Source: Athripsodes cinereus (taxonomy: Eukaryota; Arthropoda; Insecta; Trichoptera; Leptoceridae). From it: DNA of 64,000 bases. Below the pieces are notes generated by a model. That model was not told the origin of the DNA. It ran no database searches and saw only the letters and a program-made list of their open reading frames with translations. Numbering within the stretch: the first letter of the stretch is position 1; every line of letters starts with the position of its first letter. Shown piece after piece: positions 11,165-20,159 of the stretch. The stretch lies in contig OX388313.1 of the NCBI GenBank assembly GCA_947579605.1, positions 3,844,001 to 3,908,000 on the forward strand, read 5' to 3'. The translations under genes were made by a program, and so were the position numbers.

Positions 11165-11490
11165 CATGATACTCGGGAATTGTTACAGTCACCATTGTGC
11201 CTCACAGAGCTTTGTCTCTTTGACTCGACCACTAGAAGACCTCTGCGCTCTTCGGAACTGGGCGTGAATAGACTCACTGAGCCCAATAGAGCCGGTAAGT
11301 CTAACTTCTATGAGAGGGCCTTTGGTATTGTTGGACCGGTTATGTGGAATCGCCTACTGGTGCCATTGAGAGATAGTCAGACTGTCACCAGCTTCAGAAG
11401 CAAATTAAAAGCTGAACACTTCACTGGCGCCCTTGAGACGGTCTAGGGACTGTTAAACGGCGTCAAAAGAAAATCATTCAAAATCATCAT
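11165..11490 (+). mobile_element. LINE 3' end, family L5, longer copy
   Basis: An 88-codon frame (11180-11446) reads LCLFDSTTRRPLRSSELGV, FYERAFGIVGPVMWNRLL and LRDSQTVTSFRSKLKAEHF, ending ALETV-stop. 'F..R.F...gp.mWN.LP..lR' followed by 'FkskLK' is the classic post-reverse-transcriptase C-terminus of CR1/Jockey-group LINEs. The UTR includes GGGACTGTTAAACGGCGTC and ends in (ATC)n. No catalytic residues remain. Confidence 0.75.
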
Positions 11491-11628
11491 CATCAAAATT
11501 GAAATGCCTTTTATTTCAAATATTCTGTATTAGAAGACCGTCCATTCGTTTACGAGTGGATCAGGGAAGTATCTTAATTATCATAAAATCTAATCCAACA
11601 ACATATATTCAATTAAAGTTGATATTTT

Positions 11629-11835
11629 CAACCGACGGTACTTGGTGGAAATTCATGTTGAATTAATTAAAATAAAACACTTATTTGTAGTATATCCACG
11701 GTGACTTTTTATTGGACGCGAGTCTTTTCGCCAGCCTGATGATGAGAGCGGAAGCTCTTGAAAGCCGGCTCGCGTCCAATAAAAAGTCACCGTGGATTTA
11801 CTACAAATAAGTGTTTTATTTTAATTAATTTTTAT
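11629..11835 (+). mobile_element. foldback element with hammerhead-like core (CTGATGA family)
   Basis: Arms 11661-11720 and 11771-11830 are inverted copies with one mismatch in 60. A conserved outer block ACGGTACTTGGTGGAAATTC (11634-11653) is shared with 17366 and, inverted, with 32322-32347. The centre reads CTGATGA (11736-11742), T, stem GAGAGC-GGAA-GCTCTT, GAA, AGCCGGCT (self-complementary), C. These parts match the order C3-A9, stem II, G12-A14, short stem III and NUH cleavage triplet of a type I hammerhead. One extra T sits before stem II. Confidence 0.7.
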
Positions 11836-12162
11836 ATTAAATTAATTATTAACGGGTGTATGGACAAATAATAATCGTTTATGTAGATACATTTTTTGTC
11901 TATTTTAGAATCTGTGCCAATATAGTATGTACATACTATACTAACATTAATTTATCTTTCTTTACGTTTTGTCAATCATCTAGTTGTGTCAATAAATTAA
12001 CTTCAAGAACTGTCAAATATAAAAATAAAAGCGAATCGCTGACAGTTGTTTGTTTTTGCAGATCTCAGATAACAGAAAATAAATAAGATTTAAAAAGAAA
12101 ATGACTCATTACCTGACGATATAAAAAAGATACGAGACACAAATATCTTGAAATTACCACTT

Positions 12163-12192
12163 TTCCAGATATTTCAGGAGTCAAGGATTCGT
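12163..12192 (+). repeat. short AGGAGTC motif repeat
   Basis: CCAGATATTTCAGGAGTCAA is one of four copies of a short motif (also 31923-31953, 42239-42270 and, inverted, 44648-44682) whose best version is self-complementary (AGGAGTCCTTGGACTCCT). Confidence 0.5.
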
Positions 12193-12211
12193 ATTATAAT
12201 ACACGATACTT

Positions 12212-12275
12212 ATACTCACCATCACGGCAAATCCCACAATTGGGGCAGCCAGCTGACCAGCCACATGCAAACTAT
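12212..12275 (-). repeat. Rep-A repeat, 3' fragment
   Basis: ACCATCACGGCAAATCCCAC and GGGGCAGCCAGCTGACCAGC are the reverse of the Rep-A tail. Confidence 0.65.
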
Positions 12276-12289
12276 ACAATATAAACTAT

Positions 12290-13118
12290 TTTAAAACAAG
12301 CTGCTTTTGGGTCAGCAAAAGAAGACGAATAAAGAGTGCTTCAGAAAGAATCTGAAAACACCATTTTGCTGGAAGCTTCGGACGATAGACATACAATAAT
12401 TATGGCCTCCTTGAGTATAAAATTGAGTACTGTTTCTTTAACATATTCATGATTGCTGATATTGACATATTTTAAACGAAATTTATTTAACGTAGACCTA
12501 TTGAATGTATTTGGCTTCTTTATAATAATAAATAATAATATTATGACAATTTATACAGCGCCGTACTGTGATAATATCATTATTCAAGGGCGCTTTACAT
12601 TATTTAGGAACAACATTCACGACCATTTTAAAATTACGTAGTATCAATTAAAAATTGTCGTCAGAAATATAAAAAATCATAATTATTAATACAATAAAAA
12701 TAATTAAAATACCATTATAACCAGTTTTGGTCTGCAGACATTCAGTCTTTGTCCAAAAATTTAAAATAATAAAGAGTGTCATTAGTAAAACCTTGTGAAC
12801 AAATATGTCTTCAGGCCTATCCTGAAACCGTCGTAGTCAGCGGCCTGCCTGAGACCTAGAGGCAAACTGTTCTTCTATTTGACTTTTAATTATTATTTAA
12901 TTGGTCAAAATTTATTAAAAAAAGTATCACTTACGATTTTGTGTTAATAACGTCCGTTTGTTTTGTTTTTGTTGTCTATTGTACTGTCTCATTAATATGG
13001 AAAAGCCTAACGTCATGTGTTGATATAAATAAATAAGTTTAGAATGGATTTTACCATTATCTCAAATATACGTAGGTAATTTTAAGTGTACCATCAGCTA
13101 TTCATAATAATATACTTA
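12290..13118. other. no clear feature; possible LINE scrap near 12550
   Basis: The block at 12548-12600 (ACAATTTATACAGCGCCGTA and CAAGGGCGCTTTAC) resembles the reverse of the LINE tail at 24125. A GC-richer patch at 12810-12870 is unidentified. The rest is AT-rich. Confidence 0.4.
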
Positions 13119-13371
13119 TAGGGTAAAGCAAGCAAAGAGTACGCACAAGCTAAGAGTACGCATCGTGATTTATTTCGAAAAAAAATTCTATGTTGGCAAT
13201 ACTGGGATCACATTCAGTTGTCTTTGATGTGAACTGTCACTAGGCGACTTGTTTACGCACGTTTCGGAATACGTCTTGGTACAAAATAATTTTTTTGTTT
13301 TTTTGTAGTTTTTATCTAAAAATCAGTCAAAATAACTTGTTTGCTACAAGAGTTGGATTGCTACAATAACA

Positions 13372-13603
13372 GTGAGTATTATTTTTACTTGTTTAATGAT
13401 AGTCTGGCTTTGGTTTTCGTGCATTTATTTTTTGATACTGAGTTTTATTTTTTGAATAAAAATTTATGTCATCAAATTGACCCGATAGCAAAGAGTACGC
13501 ACCCAAAGAGTACGCATGCGTACTCTTTGCTTGTATGACAGTATTTCGCATTACATGTTTGAGATATTTTATATTGATTTATCTTATGGTTTTCTCTTTG
13601 CAG
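13372..13603 (+). other. probable 5' UTR intron of the transposase gene
   Basis: A strong donor (CA|GTGAGT, GT at 13372) and a strong acceptor (TTTTCTCTTTGCAG, AG at 13602-13603) bracket 232 bp. The acceptor lies three bases before the ATG at 13607. This would place the start of translation at that ATG, with favourable context AAAATGG, and exclude the upstream in-frame ATG at 13535. It is inference from splice consensus. Confidence 0.6.
13504..13529. promoter_or_regulatory. 26-bp perfect palindrome of the terminal motif
   Basis: CAAAGAGTACGCA is joined to its exact reverse complement. It consists of two inverted copies of the motif found in the terminal repeats, sits about 80 bp before the transposase start inside the likely intron, and has a further direct copy at 13488-13502. 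It could be a transposase-binding operator or scar of an internal end. Function is inferred. Confidence 0.55.
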
Positions 13604-13606
13604 AAA

Positions 13607-15061
13607 ATGGGAAAATACACGAAAAAAACAGAGAGAAAATTATTTTTCAATGAAAAAAATATGAAGGAAATAAACGAAAGAATAGAGAAGGGGGAAAGCA
13701 AAAGAGCTATTGCAAAATCCTATGGCATTCCTGAAGCAACTCTCCGTAAAAGATTAAAATCAGGCTCAATCCCATTGTCATTAGGTAGATTTCACAAAGT
13801 TTTTACTGATGAAATGGAACAGGCATTGGCTGAACATTGTAGGCAACTCGATAACTATTTCTATGGAGTGACAAAGAAAGATTTAGGAAGATTTGCATTT
13901 GAATTAGCTGAGAAAAATGGAATTAACCATCGCTTTAACAAAGAAACCAAACAGGCAAGCAAAACATGGGTAGAAGAGTTTGCACGAAGGCAAAATCTGA
14001 GTCTCAGACAGCCTGAAAAAACGAGCTTAGCGCGTGCCTCTGGATTTAACAGAGTACAAGTGGATAGATTTTTCAAAAATTTGAAAGATTTAATCGCTAC
14101 TTACCAATTCGTTGGAAGACATATTTTTAACATGGACGAAACTGGTTTACAAACAGTTCCCAATAAATTACCAAAAATTTATGCACAACAAGGTAAAAAA
14201 AATGTGGGTAAAATTGTCTCCGCTGAAAGAGGCCAAACTATGACAGCAGTTTGTTGTATGAGTGCTTCTGGTTTATTTGTTCCACCTGCATTGATTTTCC
14301 CACGTAAGCGCAAGAAGTTGGAATTAATGCAAGGCGCTCCTGATGATTCATTACTTTTAGTATCCGATTCAGGATACATGAACTCTGAGCTGTTTTTAGA
14401 ATGGCTTCAACACTTCATTAAGATGGTAAAAGTAACTAAAGAAGCACCGGTACTTTTAATATTAGACAACCATTCTTCACATTTGAGTTTAGCTGCAATT
14501 GAAACGGCTCGAGAGTCTGGAGTAGTTCTTTTGAGTTTGGCACCACATACCAGTCACCGACTGCAGAGTCTGGATACAGGCTTTTTTGGACCATTGAAAA
14601 GAGCATATGCCGTAGCCTGTGATAACTGGCAAGTCACTAATCCTGGACGTGCTATCACACAATTTCAGGTCGCTCAATTATTTGGAACTGCATATTCTAA
14701 GGTGGCATCTATAGATAAAGCTAAAAAAGCTTTTGAATGTTGTGGAATATGGCCTTACAACGACCAGATTTTTAGCGATACCGACTTTGCTCCTTCAGAA
14801 GTTACAAATTTGCCAGAACCGCAAATTTTGACACCTTCTTCAAGTATTTCATCTAACATTGATGCCATTAATCAGAAAGATGCGGCGGTTCCCTCCATTA
14901 TAAACCCCTCACAGGTGACTGAGAGCATTGAAATGACGTCAAAATCCTGTTTCCAGCCATCTGAAATTCGCCCACTACCAAAAACTACATTACAGAGAAA
15001 ACAAAATATAAAAAGAAAGAAATCTGAAGTACTCACGAGTTCTCCTTACAAAAAACAATAA
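13607..15061 (+). CDS. pogo/Tigger-type DDD transposase, C-terminally truncated
   Basis: It catalyses cut-and-paste transposition of its own element in the nucleus. From the ATG at 13607 it has 484 codons; an in-frame ATG at 13535 adds 24 residues that look like translated intron. Residues 10-60 form a psq/CENP-B type helix-turn-helix (KRAIAKSYGIPEATLRKRLK). A second DNA-binding region spans about 65-140. The catalytic core has FNMDETGLQ (Asp177), LILDNHSSH (Asp287) and LQSLDTGFFGPLKRAY (Asp323), a DDD triad with 35 residues between the last two. The tail is lysine-rich. A TAA at 15059 ends the frame, but the same frame continues past it, and a zinc-finger coding tail follows at 15203-15347. 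The catalytic domain looks intact; activity without the tail is unknown. Confidence 0.92.
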   Translation: MGKYTKKTERKLFFNEKNMKEINERIEKGESKRAIAKSYGIPEATLRKRLKSGSIPLSLGRFHKVFTDEMEQALAEHCRQLDNYFYGVTKKDLGRFAFELAEKNGINHRFNKETKQASKTWVEEFARRQNLSLRQPEKTSLARASGFNRVQVDRFFKNLKDLIATYQFVGRHIFNMDETGLQTVPNKLPKIYAQQGKKNVGKIVSAERGQTMTAVCCMSASGLFVPPALIFPRKRKKLELMQGAPDDSLLLVSDSGYMNSELFLEWLQHFIKMVKVTKEAPVLLILDNHSSHLSLAAIETARESGVVLLSLAPHTSHRLQSLDTGFFGPLKRAYAVACDNWQVTNPGRAITQFQVAQLFGTAYSKVASIDKAKKAFECCGIWPYNDQIFSDTDFAPSEVTNLPEPQILTPSSSISSNIDAINQKDAAVPSIINPSQVTESIEMTSKSCFQPSEIRPLPKTTLQRKQNIKRKKSEVLTSSPYKKQ

Positions 15062-15347
15062 GAATATAAGAAAAAAGAAGAAGAAGAGAAGAAGAAAGAA
15101 AAAGCAGAGAAGTTACGAATAAAAACAATGAAAAAAGTAATAAAACGAACAGCTGAAGGATCATCAAATAGTTCATATGTTCAAGCTAGTCAAAATGTCA
15201 TTCGTTGTCCTCTTTGTATGGAGGTATATGTATGTTGACCCACCTGAAGTTGATTGGATTCAATGTTCAAGGTGTGAAGCATGGTGGCACGATGAGTGCA
15301 CCGATTACGTCGGCTTCGGAGCTTTTAATTGTGATGTGTGTAATTGA
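15062..15347 (+). pseudogene. detached PHD-like zinc-finger tail of the transposase
   Basis: Directly after the stop the same frame runs on for 58 codons with a KKKEEEEKKKEKAEK charged helix and then a CPLC pair (15206-15217), ending at TGA 15236-15238. A +1 frame (15237-15347) then gives WIQCSRCEAWWHDEC and CDVCN-stop. Together the pairs CxxC, CxxC, HxxC and CxxC have PHD-finger (C4HC3) order. One nonsense change and one frameshift therefore separate this tail from the catalytic part. Many pogo-like transposases carry such a C-terminal finger. Confidence 0.75.
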
Positions 15348-15359
15348 AATTATTAAGTT

Positions 15360-15425
15360 CTCTTACCTTGTATGAAGAAATAGTCGTGCGTACTCTTACC
15401 TTGTATGAAGAAATAGTCGTGCGCA
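15360..15425. repeat. 33-bp tandem duplication in the pogo 3' region
   Basis: CTCTTACCTTGTATGAAGAA is the first part of a 33-bp unit present at 15360-15392 and 15393-15425, differing at one base. Each unit ends with an inverted copy of the terminal motif (GTGCGTACTC or GTGCGCACTC). This adds binding-site-like motifs near the right end. Confidence 0.8.
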
Positions 15426-15645
15426 CTCTTTCCTAGTATAGTAGGTAAGAGTACGCACAGGGAGACATTTTTTATATGCTTAGTTTTTAATGTTTTTTAT
15501 TATTTTTATACATTTACAACATATTATTTTGTTTTCAAAAATGTCATAGTTCAATAACGTCGTTATAGTTTGAATGTAAGTTGTTTATAAAATTTATTAA
15601 AATTAAAGGTTTGTTAAGTGCGTACTCTTTGCTTGCTTTACCCTA

Positions 15646-16029
15646 TTTCTCTGACGTATGGCAAGTCTGTCTATGACGTGAGACGAATCTACTGTCTCGT
15701 ACTCAAAATAAAACAGACTCATTTCAACTAGAGAATAAATAGAAACATCACAATATTTCTTAATGCTACATCTACAGTACAGTACAATTTAAACCCGGCA
15801 ATGTTCGGGTTACCTTTAATCAAGTTCGCTTCGGAAACACTGAGAGGAAAGAACACAATAAATTCAGAATAATTTTTGTTGATTTAAACAATTATTTTTG
15901 AAACTTTTTGATGATTTTGAAATAAAATGGCGCATTGGGTCTAGGGCAGAGATTTTACTAGATTCGAAAAAAGGCTCCTTTTAGTTTAAAATTTTCAGAT
16001 AAAACGTGACCTAGCCAGGATTAAAGTCA
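15646..16029. other. no recognisable feature
   Basis: It contains AACCCGGCAATGTTCGGGTT (15792), a short hairpin resembling AACCCGGCATTGCTCGGGTT at 63551. The rest is AT-rich. Confidence 0.45.
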
Positions 16030-16400
16030 CGTAGTTCTTGGATGTCCACGCTTTCTTACACCCCCTTCCGCCCTGTTTTTTTTTTATGAAAATACACCCT
16101 CTTTGTTTTACATTCATCATCTATTCGCTCTTCTACAAGTCCAAATCATCATACCATGTTTACACTATTCTATTTACAACGCTAATCTCGAATCCGCTCA
16201 TTCTCCTGATATTCTCACTCTTCACACTATCTCGCGACGTTTTACCACTATTTTTTTCAGTGATCGGATCTCCACAGCATTCATTCCATTTTCGTCTTTC
16301 TTCAACCACGTCAAATTTTTACATGGGTACGTACGTATCACTACCAGAATATTGTATTATGCACCAGAGTTTTTGGCAAGTTTGACACATTGTTATTGCT
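16030..16400 (-). mobile_element. LINE-A 3' coding fragment, degenerate
   Basis: The plus strand carries AGTCACGTAGTTCTTGGATG, then TCCACGCTTTCTTACACCC, and later GATCTCCACAGCATTCATTC and a CACGTC block, the reverse of the LINE-A coding 3' end seen at 36068-36590. Frames are broken by stops and indels. Confidence 0.65.
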
Positions 16401-16499
16401 AACAGTGGATTGAAGTGCAATATTCACTCTAACATAGACCATTTTTTTTCATTCGATATCCCTACCATATTCACCATCCCTCACAAATACATTTCCCAA

Positions 16500-16750
16500 A
16501 TACATACATACATCTTCTTCCCCTTGTCCTAGTTGGGTCGGGGGCCCATTGCGCCTAGGTACCTCCTCCAGAGATCTCTGTCCACCACTGGTTCCAGGAC
16601 CTCTGGCCACTTCAAACCAAGGCTTTCAACACACAAGTTCGACACCTGCCCTTGCCAGCTTCTTCAAGAGCGGCCCACCAGTCTTCTGCCCTCTCCCACA
16701 GCCTCCAAAGATCTAAGTGGTAGTCTATCTTCTTTAATTTCCCAAATATA
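16500..16750 (-). mobile_element. LINE-like 3' fragment, family L9
   Basis: CTAGTTGGGTCGGGGGCCCA and TCCTCCAGAGATCTCTGTCC are the reverse of a block at 17995-18135 (GATCTCTGGAGGA and TCGACCCAACTAGAAAAGGG). The GC-rich composition stands out. It is the 3' end of an element I cannot assign to a clade. Confidence 0.5.
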
Positions 16751-17032
16751 CATTTAAAATTTAAACCTATGTTCTTCAAATCACAAAAAATTTAGAACAC
16801 AAAATAAAAATCTCTATAGAGGGTAATATTTTCACCAGTAGGTATTTTACTAGAATAGTCTGCATGCGTTAGAACGAACTAAAATATTTATACTACATAC
16901 CTAGTTGTTTGTGAGATTGTACTTTTTCATCACTCATAAATCTGGGCGACAAGTGATATTCAATTTTTTTCATCGTAAACTACACACAGAATCACATGTC
17001 TTCGCACGTGCTATTAATGTGTACTACTCTTA

Positions 17033-17107
17033 AAATAAAATAAAAAACAAATGACAAAAAATAACGTTTTTTGTTATCTTGAGATGTCATTTGTTTTTTG
17101 TTTTATG
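17033..17107. repeat. AT-rich hairpin
   Basis: Arms around AAAAAACAAATGACA and TGTCATTTGTTTTTTG, with AAAATAACG/CGTTTTTTGTTATC inside, form an imperfect hairpin of about 30 bp. No flanking duplication was identified. Confidence 0.55.
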
Positions 17108-17361
17108 ATATCTCGAACAAATATAATCGTCTGCTAAAATGATTATTCATGTTTATATATACATTTGTATATTATATTTTGATTTATTCTACGACATAAA
17201 AAATACAAATTATTGAATGCTGTACCTAATATATTAAGTTTTTTCTTTCAACTTTAATTATTATTTTCTTATTTAATTTTATAAATATATTTATCTGCAT
17301 AGATATTATCAATTTTTTTCAGTATCTTGGAAAATATATCTGAGTTTTGTAGTTAATATTG

Positions 17362-17421
17362 TTGACAGACGGTGATTGGTGGAAGTTCATATTAAATTAA
17401 AGAAATAAAACACTTATATTT
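17362..17421 (+). mobile_element. 5' part of an older foldback relative, host of the nested element
   Basis: CAGACGGTGATTGGTGGAAG and TTCATATTAAATTAA match the outer block of the element at 11629-11835. AAATAAAACACTTAT continues as in that arm and stops where a second element is inserted at 17421/17422. Confidence 0.6.
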
Positions 17422-17708
17422 GACGAAATAAATAAAACTAGCGTTTTATTCTACTAATGATTTATTCGATGAGAGAGACGTCTTTCGTTTTATAAGGACA
17501 TTGTCAATCTCCAATGTCCTTATAAGACGAAAGACGTCTCTCTCATCGAATGAATCATTAGTAGAATAAAACGCTTATTTTATAGATTGACAATGTCCTT
17601 ATAAGACGAAAGACGTCTCTCTCATCGAAAAAATCATTAGTAGAATAAAACGCTTGTTTTATTTATTTCGATATGGAATTCTACTACCTAAACACCGACA
17701 CAGTGAAT
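17422..17708 (+). mobile_element. nested foldback element with three hammerhead-like units and 12-bp duplication
   Basis: ACACTTATATTT flanks it on both sides (17410-17421, 17709-17720). Inside are one inverted and two direct copies of a unit of about 79 bp. The clearest plus-strand core is TTGACAA (17587-17593), T, GTC-CTTATAA-GAC, GAA, AGACGTCT (self-complementary), C. Unit 2 starts at 17513, unit 1 is on the other strand at 17426-17501. The right end ACCTAAACACCGACACAGTG matches, inverted, the start of 28808-29060. Confidence 0.75.
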
Positions 17709-17724
17709 ACACTTATATTTAGTT

Positions 17725-17850
17725 CTTGAAAAAGAGCGAATTAAGGAGGCCACACAAAGCTCACTGCACGAGGCCTTGGACATGGCGGAGGATCGTTCGA
17801 GGTGGAGACAGATGGTAGAATTGAGGGACTGATGAAGATGATGAGAGTGA
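17725..17850 (+). mobile_element. LINE 3' end, family L4, (GATGAT)n tail
   Basis: It encodes MAEDRSRWRQMV and ends near GACTGATGAAGATGATGAGA. The copy at 56395-56578 is longer and shares GGCGGAGGATCG and GGTGGAGACAGATGGT. It is a 5'-truncated LINE tail. Confidence 0.65.
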
Positions 17851-17994
17851 CTTTATATATCGCAAGTTGTATTAAGAGCTTCCACTCTCATCACGCTCTT
17901 TACGTATATCTGATTTTCAATTAATATTCGCCATAAAATTACTTAATCCATGAATTTTTTTAGAAGTAAATAATTCGTGACCCTAAAAGAACCT

Positions 17995-18135
17995 GGCAAG
18001 AGCAAATATAAACATCTTTGATGAAATACTTTAAGAGCGGTCAGAGATGCTGTAAGCAGCAGTAATGGACAGTGGAGATCTCTGGAGGAAGCACTTAAGC
18101 TTAATGGTTCTCGACCCAACTAGAAAAGGGAGAAA
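17995..18135 (+). mobile_element. LINE-like 3' fragment, family L9
   Basis: GATGCTGTAAGCAGCAGTAA, GGACAGTGGAGATCTCTGGA and CTCGACCCAACTAGAAAAGG pair with the reverse copy at 16500-16750. Confidence 0.5.
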
Positions 18136-18166
18136 ATATTTTTAAATGTACTACTACTACTATGCT

Positions 18167-18412
18167 ACTACTATACCATCACGGCATATCCCACAAGTGG
18201 GGAAGCCAGCAAACCAGCTGCATGTAAGAAACATGCAAGCTGTCCTCTTCGTGCCAATATAAAATCAAGACATTCAGGATGGGTAGCAAACTTCATCGCT
18301 GAATTTAAGATGTACAATGTCTTTATTTTTTCGAACACCTGCCTTTTACAGGACACTCGAAAACTTAAGGAGAAGAGTGGGAGACCAATTCTTTACCGGG
18401 TGCTCCACGGGA
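18167..18412 (-). repeat. Rep-A repeat, full-length copy
   Basis: The plus strand reads ACTATACCATCACGGCATAT, then CATGTAAGAAACATG (hairpin), AAAATCAAGACATTCAGGAT, TTCATCGCTGAATTTAAGA and CCGGGTGCTCCACGGG. It is the best minus-strand copy and, with 9530-9771, defines the length of about 245 bp. Confidence 0.8.
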
Positions 18413-18633
18413 TACATGTGAACCTATAATTTTTAAATGTGAACCTATAATTTGAAGATTAATTATTCACTAAATTATTTATATTGATATGAAATTGTGA
18501 TCCTGGAACTAAACTATAGAAGGTGGTTACGCGTTAATTGAAAATGGAAGAATGTAAGAGGTTAATATTGCGGGTGTTGCATCGATGAGAAGGACGTTGG
18601 AAAAAGAAACTGACTATTCTTATGCATACATTA

Positions 18634-18707
18634 ATACCATCATGGCTTTTCCCATAAGTGGAGTATGCATTGGACTTTCTGCATGTAAAGAACATGCAAA
18701 TGGTCCT
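18634..18707 (-). repeat. Rep-A repeat, 3' fragment
   Basis: ATACCATCATGGCTTTTCCC and TGCATGTAAAGAACATGCAA match the reversed tail of Rep-A. Confidence 0.6.
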
Positions 18708-18719
18708 ATTCTATGATAT

Positions 18720-19300
18720 ACCGTGATGGTTTAGTAATAGCGTTAATATGCTCCCAAAAGAATGTTGTTTTGATAAGTCAAAAAGGGATGACTAATACCT
18801 GTGCATTGAATGCATTACTAGTTACCGGAAGGAAAAACGGATTACCTTTGCCTATTTTCATGTTAAAATACTATTTAAATAGAATTCCACATAAAAATGA
18901 ATAAAAAATCATATTTAAAATATTGTACCTCCGGGCAGAATTTGTTTTTATTCTCCTGTAAAGTAATGTTGTTCGACTCATCCCCTTTTTCCTTTCGCAA
19001 ACATAATTATAATGTATTAACTTATTTATGTTGTACGAAGTGGTTACTCTATATTATGAGAAGAAGAGATATGTCTTAGCAATGTGATGATATGGATGAA
19101 TGGATGGATGAGTTTGATTAACATCGACACGTTTCCATCCCATTCATATTATCAAATTCTCAATTAGTCAAGGCAGATATTCGATTCAAGTGTGATAGCG
19201 ATACAGAGCAGTAAGTATCATGTATTTGTATTAATATTATATGCTGATGTTTAAAAACAATGACCGAATTCGAACATTAGCCTGATTATGAATGAATAAG
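18720..19300. other. no recognisable feature
   Basis: Two short chance frames (18713-18904, 18897-19079) have no recognisable domain. No repeat partner was seen. Confidence 0.4.
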
Positions 19301-19308
19301 ATTACCTG

Positions 19309-19521
19309 CAGGGTTACTCTTGACAAAATCTAAACACGATCTTAATCTTAATCATACGACGCGCGAAGTGACTATTGGCCAAAAATACGCGCATACCGAT
19401 CGCGCGGTAGCGGTAGCGGTAGCGGTAAGCGGGGTTTTTGACCATGGTCCCTTTGTGCGTCGTATGATCAAGATCGAGACTAGATTAAGATCGTATTTAG
19501 ATTGTGTCAAGAGTAGCCCTG
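19309..19521. mobile_element. MITE with long inverted repeats, family M1
   Basis: The ends begin CAGGGTTACTCTTGAC and, on the other strand, CAGGGCTACTCTTGAC. The inverted arms include CACGATCTTAATC and ATCATACGACGC and run about 80 bp. The centre holds GCGGTAGCGGTAGCGGTAGC, a short tandem array. The copy at 32879-33089 is of equal length. CAGGG ends suggest hAT, but no matching 8-bp duplication is visible. Confidence 0.75.
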
Positions 19522-20159
19522 CTGTAGTTTTTATTCTGATTCAAAATTGTGATAATTTCAAACTTGCTTGATGAAAGAGTTTTATGATTAGCGTGAAAAA
19601 TGAACAGTGTTTGATTCATTTTTTTTTACATTTTTAAAAATATTTTTTTACGATGAAAAACCATTAAATCCATAAACCTTTGAACAGTGAATAATTCGTT
19701 ACTAAGTAACCATTCAAAAACAGAGTGTTGAGTTGTGTAACTGATGAGTAGATGGATTGCAGAACAAACACTGTTTTTGAGTATAATATTGAATTTAATA
19801 TGAACACGTAACAATTAAATGTAACTGAACAGTATAAATGCTGATGTTATTGTTCGAACACTGAATTATTGAGGAAGAGGCTGGATCAAACGTGTGCTTG
19901 TATTATATACACGTAACCAAAGACAAACTATGATTTTAATTATTAGCCATAGATCATCCTTTATGCCTGTTGCCAGTACCAGGTGCTTCAAAAATCACCA
20001 CACAGATGGCAGTATGCAACACAGAGCAATACCATTATTAACTGCAAAAGAATTACATTAAAAGCATCCTTGATTATCGAGTTCTTTCGGGCAAAACTAA
20101 ATATTTAACGTGATTGAAGAATACTCCAAACATGTATACTGTAGGATATGTCTGTAATA

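Larger units (their letters stand above)
13121..15643 (+). mobile_element. pogo/Tigger-like DNA transposon, complete ends
   Basis: The element is 2523 bp, flanked by TA at 13119-13120 and 15644-15645. Its 26-bp terminal inverted repeats (13121-13146 and 15618-15643, beginning GGGTAAAGCAAGCAAAGAGT) are identical. The motif AAGAGTACGCAY recurs inside both ends (13151, 13491, 13507 and inverted at 13518 on the left; 15388, 15421 and 15447 on the right), as expected for multiple transposase-binding sites. One gene fills the middle. Perfect terminal repeats point to recent activity, although the gene's 3' end is damaged. Confidence 0.93.

Noticed and set aside
13535..13606. Upstream start for the transposase
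   Set aside because: These 24 codons are hydrophobic, unlike the start of related transposases, and lie in a probable intron ending at 13603.
17511..17670. CRISPR-like direct repeats
   Set aside because: Only two direct units with an inverted third, long units and no spacers; this is the structure of the foldback element in eukaryotic DNA.
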